Positions 54,880-64,000 of a DNA stretch of 64,000 nt are shown here, one piece after another (within the stretch, counting starts at the first letter, position 1; the number at the start of each line of letters is the position of its first letter). A program made the position numbers and the translations under genes. Where the stretch lies: the NCBI RefSeq assembly GCF_900188295.1, contig NZ_FZNM01000003.1:1-64000 (forward strand), given 5' to 3'. A model generated the notes under the pieces. That model saw nothing but the letters and a program-made list of their open reading frames with translations. It had not been told where the DNA came from and searched no databases. This stretch comes from Paracoccus sediminis. Its GTDB lineage: Bacteria > Pseudomonadota > Alphaproteobacteria > Rhodobacterales > Rhodobacteraceae.

Positions 54880-55765
54880 CCGCAACCTCGCCCATGACCG
54901 CACGCCTGATCGACGGCAAGGCTTTCGCGGCCGACCTTCGCGCCCGCGTCAAGGCCGAGGTGGCGGCAATGCGTGCCAAGGGCATCACGCCGGGCCTGGC
55001 CGTCGTGCTGGTGGGCGAGGATCCGGCAAGCCAGGTCTATGTCCGGTCCAAGGGCCGGATGACGCGCGAGGTCGGGATGAATTCCTTTGAACACCGCCTG
55101 CCCGCGGAAACCCCGCAGGCCGACCTGCTGACGCTGATCGGCCGGCTGAACGCCGATCCGGCGGTGAACGGCATCCTTGTGCAACTGCCGCTGCCCGGTC
55201 ACATGGATCAATCCGCCATCCTCGACGCGGTTGACCCCGCCAAGGATGTGGATGGTTTCCATGTCCTGAATGTGGGCCGCCTTGCTGCCGGGCAAAAGGC
55301 CATGGTGCCCTGCACGCCGCTGGGTTGCCTGATGCTGCTGCGCGATCAATTGGGCGATCTTGCGGGCCGGAACGCGCTTGTGATCGGCCGCAGCAACATC
55401 GTCGGCAAGCCGATGGCCCAGTTGCTGCTGCGCGACAACGCGACCGTGACGGTGGCACATTCGCGGACCGCCAACCTGCCTGACCTGTGCCGGCGCGCCG
55501 ATATCGTGGTCGCGGCGGTGGGACACGCGCGATTCGTCAAGGGCGACTGGATCAAGCCGGGCGCGACGGTGATCGACGTGGGCATCAACCGCACCGATGA
55601 CCGTCTGGTCGGCGATGTCGATTCCGACGCCGCCCGTCAGGTCGCCGGCGCGATCACTCCGGTTCCGGGGGGTGTCGGGCCGATGACCATCGCCTGCCTG
55701 CTGGCCAACACCCTGACCGCCGCGGCGCGGGCGAATGGCCTGCCCGACCCCGAAGGGCTGACCCC

Positions 55766-55769
<4 letters not shown>
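54876..55769 (+). CDS. folD: Bifunctional methylenetetrahydrofolate dehydrogenase/cyclohydrolase
   Basis: This 297-aa enzyme interconverts methylene-, methenyl- and formyl-tetrahydrofolate with NADP. Motifs: [16 protein letters not shown] (with catalytic Lys), [43 protein letters not shown] and [15 protein letters not shown]. The GTG start at 54876 follows GGAGA at 7 nt and overlaps the upstream gene; a second in-frame start is the ATG at 54894. Its 3' end overlaps the convergent ruvB by 4 bp. Confidence 0.96.
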
Positions 55770-56793
<1,024 letters not shown>

Positions 56794-56797
<4 letters not shown>

Positions 56798-57705
56798 CCG
56801 TTGCCCCACGGCCCGTCGTCGCGGCCGCCGCTGCGCGGGATCGGGGAGGACCGTTCGGCCACGGGCGCAGGACCGCCGTTCATCGCCATCAGCCGGGCGA
56901 TGCGATCCTCGGTCGCGGGATGGGTCGCGAACAGGCGGTCCATGCGCAGTCCGTTCAGCGGATTGACAATGAACATGGACGCCGCCGCCGGGTTCTTTTC
57001 CGCCGGAACATTCAGGGTGCGCCCCGCCAGTTGCGAAATCTTCGCAAGCGCCGAGGCCAAGGCCTGCGGCTGGCCGCTGATCCCGGCGCCGGTGGCATCC
57101 GCATCGAATTCCCGCGCGCGAGAGATGGCCATTTGCACCATCATCGCGGCCAGGGGGGCAAAGATCATCGCCAGGATCGCCCCCAAACCGCCGCCCCGGC
57201 CGTCGCGCCCGCCGGTGAACAGCATCATGTTGCCCATCATGGCGATGGCCCCGGCCATGGTCGCCGTCACGGTCATCGTCAGCGTGTCGCGATGCTTGAT
57301 ATGGGCCAGCTCATGCGCGATCACGCCCGCGATCTCGTCCCGCGACAGGCTGGCGACCAATCCCTGCGTCACTGCCACGGCGGAGTTTTCGGGATTGCGG
57401 CCCGTGGCAAAGGCGTTGGGCTGCTGGGTCGGCAGCAGATACAGCTTGGGCATCGGCAGGTCGGCCCGCCGCGCCAGTTCGGCGGTCAGCGCGTAAAGGT
57501 CGCCGCCCTGTTGCGGCGACAGTTCCACAGCGCCCTGCTGGCGCAGCACCATCTTGTCGCTGTTCCACCAGGAAAAGACGTTCATGCCGCCGGCCAGCAC
57601 CAGCGCCATCACCGCGCCGCCCTGCCCGCCCAGCATCCAGCCCAGAACCATGACCATGGCGGTCATGGAGGCCATCAGGATGAAAACCTTCGCGTTCCCG
57701 TGCAT
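56794..57705 (-). CDS. htpX: Zinc metalloprotease HtpX
   Basis: This 303-aa M48 protease has two N-terminal helices (about 8-25, 30-48), the zinc motif H131-E-L-A-H135 in [13 protein letters not shown], a further hydrophobic pair (about 145-195) and EFDADATG. HtpX works in membrane protein quality control alongside FtsH. It sits between ruvA (11-nt gap) and ruvB (4-bp overlap), an odd place for a protease; the ruv genes may simply share its promoter. Its tail is polar and proline-rich. Confidence 0.93.
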
Positions 57706-57716
57706 CCGGCGTCCCC

Positions 57717-58403
57717 TTATTCCTTCGGCGCCAGCAGGCGCAGCGCCGCCCGGATCAACGCGGGGGTTTGGGCGGTCGGTTCCCGCGCCTGCGCCTCAGC
57801 CACGGCTTGCGCCGCTTCGCTGGCAGCATAGCCCAGATTGCCAAGGGCGGACAGCGCGTCGGCGGTGGCGCGGGCGGCAAGCATCGCGTCCGAGGGTGCC
57901 CGCGCCCCAGAGGGAACCACGTCGGATTCGATCACGGTCGCATCGGCGGCGACCACCGGGACGCCCATGTCCACGGACAGCGTGGCGCCCAGCGCCATGA
58001 TCGCCGGCGCCTTGTCCTTGAGTTCCAGCACAACCCGCTGCGCCAGTTTCGGCCCCACGCCGTTCGCGCGCCGGACCGAGGCCCAGTCGCCCAGCGCGAT
58101 TGCGCGGGCCAGCCCTTCGGCCCCCAGGGTGCCCAGGATCGCCAGCGACACCTTGGCGCCCACGCCCTGCACGCCGGTCAGCAGACGGTGCCATTCCTTG
58201 TCCAGCATGGTGGGAAAGCCGAACAGTTGCAGCAGATCCTCGCGCACCATCAGGTCGGTATACAGCGCGACGGCCTGGCCCACGGGCGGCAGGCCGGCCG
58301 CCGTGCTTTCGCTGACATGGACGATATAGCCCACGCCCCGCACGTCGATCAGCACATGATCGCGGGCGCGGTGCAGGATGATCCCGGCGATGCGGCCGAT
58401 CAT
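57717..58403 (-). CDS. ruvA: Holliday junction branch migration protein RuvA
   Basis: This 228-aa protein forms tetramers on Holliday junctions and loads RuvB. It has the N-terminal OB fold ([33 protein letters not shown], with its family start), helix-hairpin-helix motifs ([36 protein letters not shown]) and the C-terminal RuvB-binding domain (about 170-228). Its ATG overlaps the ruvC stop by 4 bp. Confidence 0.95.
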   Translation of the reverse strand: MIGRIAGIILHRARDHVLIDVRGVGYIVHVSESTAAGLPPVGQAVALYTDLMVREDLLQLFGFPTMLDKEWHRLLTGVQGVGAKVSLAILGTLGAEGLARAIALGDWASVRRANGVGPKLAQRVVLELKDKAPAIMALGATLSVDMGVPVVAADATVIESDVVPSGARAPSDAMLAARATADALSALGNLGYAASEAAQAVAEAQAREPTAQTPALIRAALRLLAPKE

Positions 58404-58897
58404 GCCGACCGTTCCACGATGCGCAGGCTGCGGCCTTGCAGGTGGCGGGCGTGACAGATGGCGATGGCCAGGGCGTCGGCGGCATCGGCGCTGTCGAAGA
58501 CCACGCCCGGCAGTTGCACGCGGACCATGTGCTGGACCTGTTCCTTGCCCGCATGGCCGACACCCACCACGGTCTTCTTGACGGCATTGGGGGCGTATTC
58601 GCCGATCGTCAGCCCGGCCTCGGCCGGGGCCAGAAGGGCGATGCCCCGCGCCTGCCCCAGCTTCAGCGTGCCGACCGCGTCCTTGTTCACGAAGGTCTGT
58701 TCGACCGCCGCCGCATCGGGGGCATGGGCGGCGATCACCGCGCACAGCCCGCGATACAGTTGCGACAGGCGGGCGCCCAGATCGCCCTCGGCCGTCTGGA
58801 TCACCCCGTTCGCCACATGGCGCAGGCGCGATCCATCCACGGCAATGACGCCCCAACCCATGTTTCTCAGCCCAGGATCAATCCCCAGAACCCGCAT
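58400..58897 (-). CDS. ruvC: Crossover junction endodeoxyribonuclease RuvC
   Basis: This 165-aa resolvase has the RNase H-like fold with catalytic acidic residues in [13 protein letters not shown] (D7), [12 protein letters not shown], and [18 protein letters not shown] near the end. It resolves Holliday junctions. The ATG at 58897 has AAAGGGG 6 nt upstream; longer in-frame starts enter the dnaE spacer. It heads the ruvC-ruvA-htpX-ruvB unit. Confidence 0.95.
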   Translation of the reverse strand: MRVLGIDPGLRNMGWGVIAVDGSRLRHVANGVIQTAEGDLGARLSQLYRGLCAVIAAHAPDAAAVEQTFVNKDAVGTLKLGQARGIALLAPAEAGLTIGEYAPNAVKKTVVGVGHAGKEQVQHMVRVQLPGVVFDSADAADALAIAICHARHLQGRSLRIVERSA

Positions 58898-58955
58898 GAC
58901 GCCCCTTTCGGTTTTGTGAAGGATTAGCACGAAAGGCGAACATTTGCCTAGGGGC

Positions 58956-61900
58956 CTATTCCTCGACCACATCCAGCACCCCCGGCACGGCGCGCAGTGC
59001 CTGGCGTGCGGGGGTGGTCAGGGGGGCATCGCTGGCGACCTCGATCTCGATCACCTCGTCGCCTTCGCGGATGCGCAACAGGACTGGGCCGCGCGAGCGG
59101 GCGGGGACGGTGATCTCGGTGCGGATCCGCGACAGGGTTTCGGCCAGACGCGGAATCGTATCGGCGCCCTGCATGTCCACCGCCAGGCTGCCCGCGCCCG
59201 CATCGGCTACGAACGCCTCCATGTTCTGGACCGAATTCGCCAGCATCTTTACATCGTCGCCCGACGGTTCGACCTTGACCTGCAAGACCACATTCTGCCC
59301 CGGTTCCAGCAAGGGGCGGAATGCGGTCAGAAGATCCGAAAACACTGTCACTTCATAGATCCCGGTGGGATCGGACAGGCTGACAAAGGCATAAGCCGTT
59401 CCCTTGGCCGACTTGCGCTCCATCCGCGCGGCGACCGTGCCGGCGATAAAGGTGACAAAGGGACCGTTCGCGGCTTCCGCACAGACCTCGGTCAGGGTCT
59501 GGACCTTCTTGCGTTTCAGGGCGGGCAGGTAATCGTCCAGCGGATGGCCGGACAGATAGAACCCCACGGCCCGGTGTTCCTCGGCCAGCTTTTCGGTGGG
59601 CAGCCAGACGGGGGCGATGGGCGCGCGGGGCGGCGGCAGATCCTCGCCCCCGCCGAACAGCGATGTCTGGCTGGAGGCCGCCTGGTCCTGCACCGCCGCC
59701 GACCAGGCGCACAGCGCGTCCAGTCCTTTCAGGATGCGGGCGCGGTTGTCGTCCAGACCGTCGAAGGCCCCGGCGCGGGCCAGCATTTCCAGCGGGCGCT
59801 TTCCGACGCGCCTCATGTCCACGCGGCGGGCAAAGTCGTTCAGGTCGCGAAAAGGAGTGTCGCCGCGCGCGCCGTGGATCAGCCGCATCGCCTCGATGCC
59901 GACCCCCTTCAGCGCGCCCAGGGCGTAATGGATGCGGCCTTCGCGCACGCTGAAGGTGGGGGCCGACCGGTTCACGCAGGGCGGCACGATCACGATGCCC
60001 ATGCGGTCGCATTCGCGTTTGTAGATGGCCAGCTTGTCGGTCAGGTGGATGTCGCAGTTCATCACCGCCGCCATGAACTCGACCGGGTGGTTCGCCTTGA
60101 GCCAGGCGGTCTGATAGCTGACCACCGCATAGGCCGCCGCGTGGGATTTGTTGAAGCCGTAGTTGGCGAACTTTTCCAGAAGGTCGAAGACCTCGCCCGC
60201 CTTCTTGGGGTCCACGCCGTTGGCGACCGCGCCATCGACGAACTTCGGGCGTTCCTTGGCCATCTCGCTGGCGATCTTCTTGCCCATGGCGCGGCGCAGC
60301 AGGTCGGCGCCGCCCAGCGAATACCCGGCCATGACCTGGGCGATCTGCATCACCTGTTCCTGATAGACGATGATGCCCTGCGTCTCGGCCAGGATATGAT
60401 CGATGGAGGGGTGGATGGATTCCAGTTTGCGCAGCCCGTTTTTGACCTCGCAATAGGTCGGGATGTTCTCCATCGGGCCGGGACGGTAAAGGGCCACAAG
60501 CGCCACGATATCCTCGATGCATGTGGGGCGCATCCGGCGCAGCGCGTCCATCATGCCCGAGCTTTCGACCTGAAACACCGCGACCGTCCTGGAACTGGCG
60601 AACAGGTCATAGGTCGTCTTGTCGTCCAGCGGGATCAGGTTGATCTGGTTCTCCGTTCCCGGCGTCGGGTTATAAAGCACCCGTCCGTCGGCCGCGACGT
60701 GCAGCGGTCGCCCCTGTCCGTTTATCAGATCGACCGCGTTCTGGATCACCGTCAGCGTCTTGAGGCCCAGGAAGTCGAACTTGACCAGCCCGGCCGCCTC
60801 GACCCATTTCATGTTGAACTGCGTGGCCGGCATGTCGGATGCCGGATCGCGGTACAGCGGCACCAGCCGGTCCAGGGGTCGATCGCCGATCACAACCCCC
60901 GCCGCATGGGTGGATGCGTTGCGATACAACCCCTCCAGCTGTTCGGCATAATCCAGCAGGCGTTTCACGACCTCCTCGCGGGCGGCGTCGCGCAGGCGCG
61001 GTTCCTCGGCGCGGGCACGCGCGATGCTGACGGGCTTGACGCCCTCCAGCGGGATCATCTTGGACAGGCGGTCCACCTGGCCGAACGGCATCTGCAAGAC
61101 GCGGCCCACGTCGCGCACGGCGGCCTTGGACAGCAGCGCGCCGAAGGTGATGATCTGGCCCACCTTGTCCTTGCCGTAGCGGTCCTGGACATAGCGGATC
61201 ACCTCCTCGCGCCGGTCCATGCAAAAGTCGATGTCGAAATCCGGCATGGACACGCGTTCGGGGTTCAAGAACCGTTCGAACAGCAGGTTATAGCGCAGCG
61301 GATCCAGATCGGTGATGGTCAGCGCATAGGCCACAAGGCTGCCCGCCCCCGATCCCCGGCCCGGCCCCACCGGGATGTCCTGATCCTTGGCCCATTTGAT
61401 GAAGTCGGCCACGATCAGGAAATAGCCGGGAAAGCCCATCTGTTCGATGATGCCCAGTTCGAATTCCAGCCGGGCCTTGTATTCCTCGACCGTGACGGCA
61501 TGAGGGATGATGCCCAGCCGCGCATCCAGTCCGGCGCGGGCCTGGCGGCGCAGTTCGTCCACCTCGTCATCGGCAAAGCGCGGCAGGATCGGCGCGCGCT
61601 TCTTGACCGCGAAGGCGCAGCGGCGGGCGATCTCGACGGTGTTTTCCAGCGCCTCGGGCAGGTCGGCGAACAGGACGGCCATTTCCTCGGCTGTCTTGAA
61701 GTAATGCTGCGGGGTCAGGCGCCGCCGGGGCTGGGATTGATCGACATAGGCTTTCTCGGCGATGCAGATCAGCGCGTCATGGGCCTCGAACATCGCGGCC
61801 TTGGGGAAATAGACATCGTTGGTGGCGACCAACGGCAGCGATCTGGCATAGGCCAGATCGATCAGGCCGGGTTCGGACGCGGCCTCGGCGGGCATCAGGC

Positions 61901-62441
61901 GGCCATTCTCGGCGGGATGGCGCTGCACTTCGACGTAAAGGCGCGTCGGAAAGGCGGCGGCCAGGCGGTCGGCCAAGGCATCGGCCCTGGCGCGCTGTCC
62001 CTGCGCGATCAGCAGGCCCAGCGGCCCGATGGCCCCCCCGGTCAGGCAGATCACTCCTTCGGCATGGGCGCACAACTCGTCCAGCGTGACATGCGGCAAC
62101 GCGCCGCCGTCGCGCAGATACAGGCACGACGACAGCGCCATCAGATTCAGCCAGCCCGTCTCGTCCTGCGCCAGCAGAACCACCGGTCCTGTGGCGCTGC
62201 CAAGGGTTTCGGGGACTTGCACCGTCATCTGGCACCCGACGATGGGCTGCACCCCCTTGTCCATTGCCTTGACGCTGAATTCCAGGGCCGCGAACATCGC
62301 GTTGGTGTCCGTCAGCGCGACCGCGGGCATCCCGGCATCCGCCGCAAGGCCGGGCAGTTTGCCCACGGGGATCGCGCCTTCCAGCAGGGAATGCTCGGAA
62401 TGCGTGCGGAGGTGGATGAATCGGGGGGGTTGCGCGGGCAT
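58956..62441 (-). CDS. dnaE: DNA polymerase III subunit alpha
   Basis: This 1161-aa replicative polymerase has the PHP domain ([17 protein letters not shown]), the polymerase active-site aspartates in [13 protein letters not shown] (about residue 400), the palm/fingers region, helix-hairpin-helix, an OB fold (about 960-1050) and a short C-terminal tail. The length matches DnaE of Escherichia coli. It ends 58 nt before the start of ruvC on the same strand and is divergent from the ABC transporter gene. A similarly long open frame runs on the opposite strand, which I treat as a shadow. Confidence 0.97.
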   Translation of the reverse strand: MPAQPPRFIHLRTHSEHSLLEGAIPVGKLPGLAADAGMPAVALTDTNAMFAALEFSVKAMDKGVQPIVGCQMTVQVPETLGSATGPVVLLAQDETGWLNLMALSSCLYLRDGGALPHVTLDELCAHAEGVICLTGGAIGPLGLLIAQGQRARADALADRLAAAFPTRLYVEVQRHPAENGRLMPAEAASEPGLIDLAYARSLPLVATNDVYFPKAAMFEAHDALICIAEKAYVDQSQPRRRLTPQHYFKTAEEMAVLFADLPEALENTVEIARRCAFAVKKRAPILPRFADDEVDELRRQARAGLDARLGIIPHAVTVEEYKARLEFELGIIEQMGFPGYFLIVADFIKWAKDQDIPVGPGRGSGAGSLVAYALTITDLDPLRYNLLFERFLNPERVSMPDFDIDFCMDRREEVIRYVQDRYGKDKVGQIITFGALLSKAAVRDVGRVLQMPFGQVDRLSKMIPLEGVKPVSIARARAEEPRLRDAAREEVVKRLLDYAEQLEGLYRNASTHAAGVVIGDRPLDRLVPLYRDPASDMPATQFNMKWVEAAGLVKFDFLGLKTLTVIQNAVDLINGQGRPLHVAADGRVLYNPTPGTENQINLIPLDDKTTYDLFASSRTVAVFQVESSGMMDALRRMRPTCIEDIVALVALYRPGPMENIPTYCEVKNGLRKLESIHPSIDHILAETQGIIVYQEQVMQIAQVMAGYSLGGADLLRRAMGKKIASEMAKERPKFVDGAVANGVDPKKAGEVFDLLEKFANYGFNKSHAAAYAVVSYQTAWLKANHPVEFMAAVMNCDIHLTDKLAIYKRECDRMGIVIVPPCVNRSAPTFSVREGRIHYALGALKGVGIEAMRLIHGARGDTPFRDLNDFARRVDMRRVGKRPLEMLARAGAFDGLDDNRARILKGLDALCAWSAAVQDQAASSQTSLFGGGEDLPPPRAPIAPVWLPTEKLAEEHRAVGFYLSGHPLDDYLPALKRKKVQTLTEVCAEAANGPFVTFIAGTVAARMERKSAKGTAYAFVSLSDPTGIYEVTVFSDLLTAFRPLLEPGQNVVLQVKVEPSGDDVKMLANSVQNMEAFVADAGAGSLAVDMQGADTIPRLAETLSRIRTEITVPARSRGPVLLRIREGDEVIEIEVASDAPLTTPARQALRAVPGVLDVVEE

Positions 62442-62535
62442 GCCGGGTTTTTATCGCAATCTGTCGAAACAGCGCAATTGCCCAACCACCCGAATGCGCG
62501 CTAAGCAGATAAGGATTTGACCAAGGGGACAAAAT

Positions 62536-64000
62536 TTGACCGACGCGGCAATGTTCCGGGCACAGGGGATCGGCAAATCCTATCCCGGCGTCCGCGCCAA
62601 CGACGATGTGTCCTTCTGGGTCGCACCGGGCGAAATTCATGCTTTGCTGGGCGAAAACGGGGCGGGCAAATCCACGCTGGTCAAGATGATCTATGGTCTT
62701 GTCCGTCCCGATGACGGTCAGATGACGCTGAACGGCCAGCCCCACCAGCCTGCCGATCCCCGCGCCGCAAGGGCGGCGGGGGTGGCGATGGTGTTCCAGC
62801 ATTTCAGCCTGTTCGACGCGCTGACGGTCGCCGAAAACATCGCCCTGGGGATGGAGAACCCGCCGCCCCGGCGCGAACTGTCGGCCCGGATCGCACAGGT
62901 CAGCCGCGACTTCGGCCTGCCGCTGAATCCCGCGCGCCGAATCGTCACCCTGTCGGCCGGCGAACGCCAGCGGGTCGAGATCATCCGCTGCCTGTTGCAG
63001 AACCCGCGCCTGCTGATTATGGACGAACCCACCAGCGTCCTGACCCCTCAGGAAGCGGAACTGCTGTTCGCGACCCTGCGCACGCTGGCGGACCGGGGCA
63101 CGGCGATCCTGTACATCAGCCACAAGCTGGACGAAATCCGCACCCATTGCGACCGCGCCACGATTCTGCGCCACGGCCGCGTCGTGGACAGTTGCGACCC
63201 GCGCGCCCATTCCGCCCGCGATCTTGCCGCGATGATGGTCGGCGGCGCGATGCGGCCCATCGACCGCAGCGGCCGCCGCGCGGGCGAGGTTCTGTTGCAG
63301 GTGGGCGCCCTATCCCAGCCCGCGCCGTCGGCCGAAGGCACCGCGCTGAAGTCGGTGGCCCTGACGCTCCGCGCGGGCGAGATTCTGGGCATCGGCGGCG
63401 TCGCGGGCAACGGTCAGGACGAACTGCTGGCCGCGCTGTCGGGCGAGGCCCGCAGCGCCCCCGGCACGATCCTGCTGGGCGGCGCCGACCTGTCCCGCCT
63501 TGGCCCCGAGGCGCGGCGCCGCGCCGGTCTGCTGGCCGCGCCCGAGGATCGGCTGGGCCATGCCGCCGTTCCCGATTTCAGCCTGGCCGAGAACGCCTTG
63601 CTGACCGCAGGCGCGCGCAAGGGGCTGGTCCGCAAGGGGCTGATCGACCGCCCCGCCGCCCGCGCCTTTGCCGAAAGCGTCATCCGCGCCTTCGATGTGC
63701 GCACGCCGGGACCGGGCACCGCCGCCAGGGCGCTGTCTGGCGGCAACCTGCAAAAATTCGTCATCGGGCGCGAAGTCATACAGGCCCCCCGCGTGCTGGC
63801 GGTGAACCAGCCGACCTGGGGTGTCGATGCGGGCGCCGCCGCCGCCGTGCGCCAGTCGCTGCTGGATTTGGCGCGGTCCGGAGCGGGCGTCATTGTCATC
63901 TCTCAGGATCTGGACGAACTCTTGGAACTCTCAGACCGCTTCTGCGCCCTGAACGAAGGCCGCCTGTCCGATCCCGTCCCGACCGAAGGCCTGACCCTGG
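62536..64000 (+). CDS. ABC transporter ATP-binding protein with two ATPase domains (nucleoside/sugar, BMP-linked type); 3' end off window
   Basis: The first 488 codons are present. Two ABC domains in tandem are seen: the first has Walker A GENGAGKST, signature LSAGERQRVE, Walker B LLIMDEPTSV and ISHKLDEI; the second lacks a normal Walker A (GVAGNGQDE), has signature LSGGNLQK and an altered Walker B (VLAVNQPTWGVD). This pattern is that of CUT2/BMP-family sugar or nucleoside importers. The start is TTG at 62536 with AAGGGG 7 nt upstream; ATG 62551 is an alternative. Permease and binding-protein genes would be expected to the right. Confidence 0.88.
   Translation, partial: MTDAAMFRAQGIGKSYPGVRANDDVSFWVAPGEIHALLGENGAGKSTLVKMIYGLVRPDDGQMTLNGQPHQPADPRAARAAGVAMVFQHFSLFDALTVAENIALGMENPPPRRELSARIAQVSRDFGLPLNPARRIVTLSAGERQRVEIIRCLLQNPRLLIMDEPTSVLTPQEAELLFATLRTLADRGTAILYISHKLDEIRTHCDRATILRHGRVVDSCDPRAHSARDLAAMMVGGAMRPIDRSGRRAGEVLLQVGALSQPAPSAEGTALKSVALTLRAGEILGIGGVAGNGQDELLAALSGEARSAPGTILLGGADLSRLGPEARRRAGLLAAPEDRLGHAAVPDFSLAENALLTAGARKGLVRKGLIDRPAARAFAESVIRAFDVRTPGPGTAARALSGGNLQKFVIGREVIQAPRVLAVNQPTWGVDAGAAAAVRQSLLDLARSGAGVIVISQDLDELLELSDRFCALNEGRLSDPVPTEGLTL

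Noticed and set aside
58944..62504. Very long open frame on the plus strand opposite dnaE
   Set aside because: It mirrors dnaE codon for codon, is rich in His, Gln, Arg and Gly as expected of antisense reading of GC-biased DNA, and has no recognisable domain or ribosome site.

Overview
The window is a stretch of chromosome from a GC-rich alphaproteobacterium of the order Rhodobacterales, most likely a Paracoccus or close relative. Grounds: the cytochrome c oxidase block ctaC-ctaB-(65-aa ORF)-ctaG-ctaE-surf1 with a CtaC very like the Paracoccus denitrificans protein as I remember it; the ethylmalonyl-CoA pathway pair ecm/ccr; MipZ instead of MinCD; an E1-beta subunit carrying its own lipoyl domain; and long antisense open frames typical of high-GC coding DNA. 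Nearly everything is core chromosome. I see no phage, transposase, CRISPR array, rRNA or tRNA.

Layout. 1-5.5 kb: a small TUDOR-like protein, rlmJ, ftsB and the pyruvate dehydrogenase operon pdhA-pdhB-pdhC. 5.5-14 kb: DJ-1/PfpI protein, an RND efflux pump with its adaptor, mipZ, an unknown 94-aa protein, an EamA transporter coupled to an AhpD-like protein, and a LysR regulator divergent from azoR. 14.9-19.2 kb: ffh, a chorismate mutase and the rpsP-rimM-trmD-rplS operon plus rpmE. 19.3-22.8 kb: divergent ecm and ccr. 22.8-27.8 kb: two tandem four-cysteine mini-proteins, a RecD-like helicase, EcsC, GNAT, flavin reductase and apt. 27.8-28.2 kb: an AT-richer island with an ORF interrupted by one in-frame TGA. 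28.2-33.6 kb: surf1-thrC-M16 peptidase-GNAT-FAD oxidase on the minus strand. 33.6-37.1 kb: the cta operon. 37.3-42.7 kb: tldD, dprA, topA. 42.9-44.2 kb: scoAB. 44.3-54.5 kb: an unknown 191-aa protein, ybgC-tolQRAB-pal-cpoB, tilS, ftsH. 54.6-62.4 kb: a second chorismate mutase, folD, and the opposing ruvC-ruvA-htpX-ruvB cluster and dnaE. 62.5 kb to the end: the first part of a tandem-ATPase ABC transporter subunit.

How the genes work together: pyruvate dehydrogenase, ScoAB and Ccr/Ecm all feed or use acyl-CoA pools (pyruvate to acetyl-CoA, ketone-body activation, acetyl-CoA assimilation). CtaB/CtaG/Surf1 assemble the aa3-type oxidase whose subunits II and III are encoded beside them. Tol-Pal, FtsB, FtsH and MipZ concern envelope and division. 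Ffh, RpsP, RimM, TrmD, RplS, RpmE, TilS and RlmJ concern translation and protein targeting. RuvABC, DnaE, TopA and DprA concern DNA.

I found no clearly new multi-gene system. The observations most worth follow-up are non-coding or small: a GNRA-loop terminator-like hairpin between rpsP and rimM, three consecutive hairpins in the ybgC-tolQ gap, a 20-bp dyad before pdhA, GCAAT/ATTGC palindromes between ecm and ccr, the tandem four-cysteine mini-proteins, and the stop-interrupted ORF in the AT-rich island.
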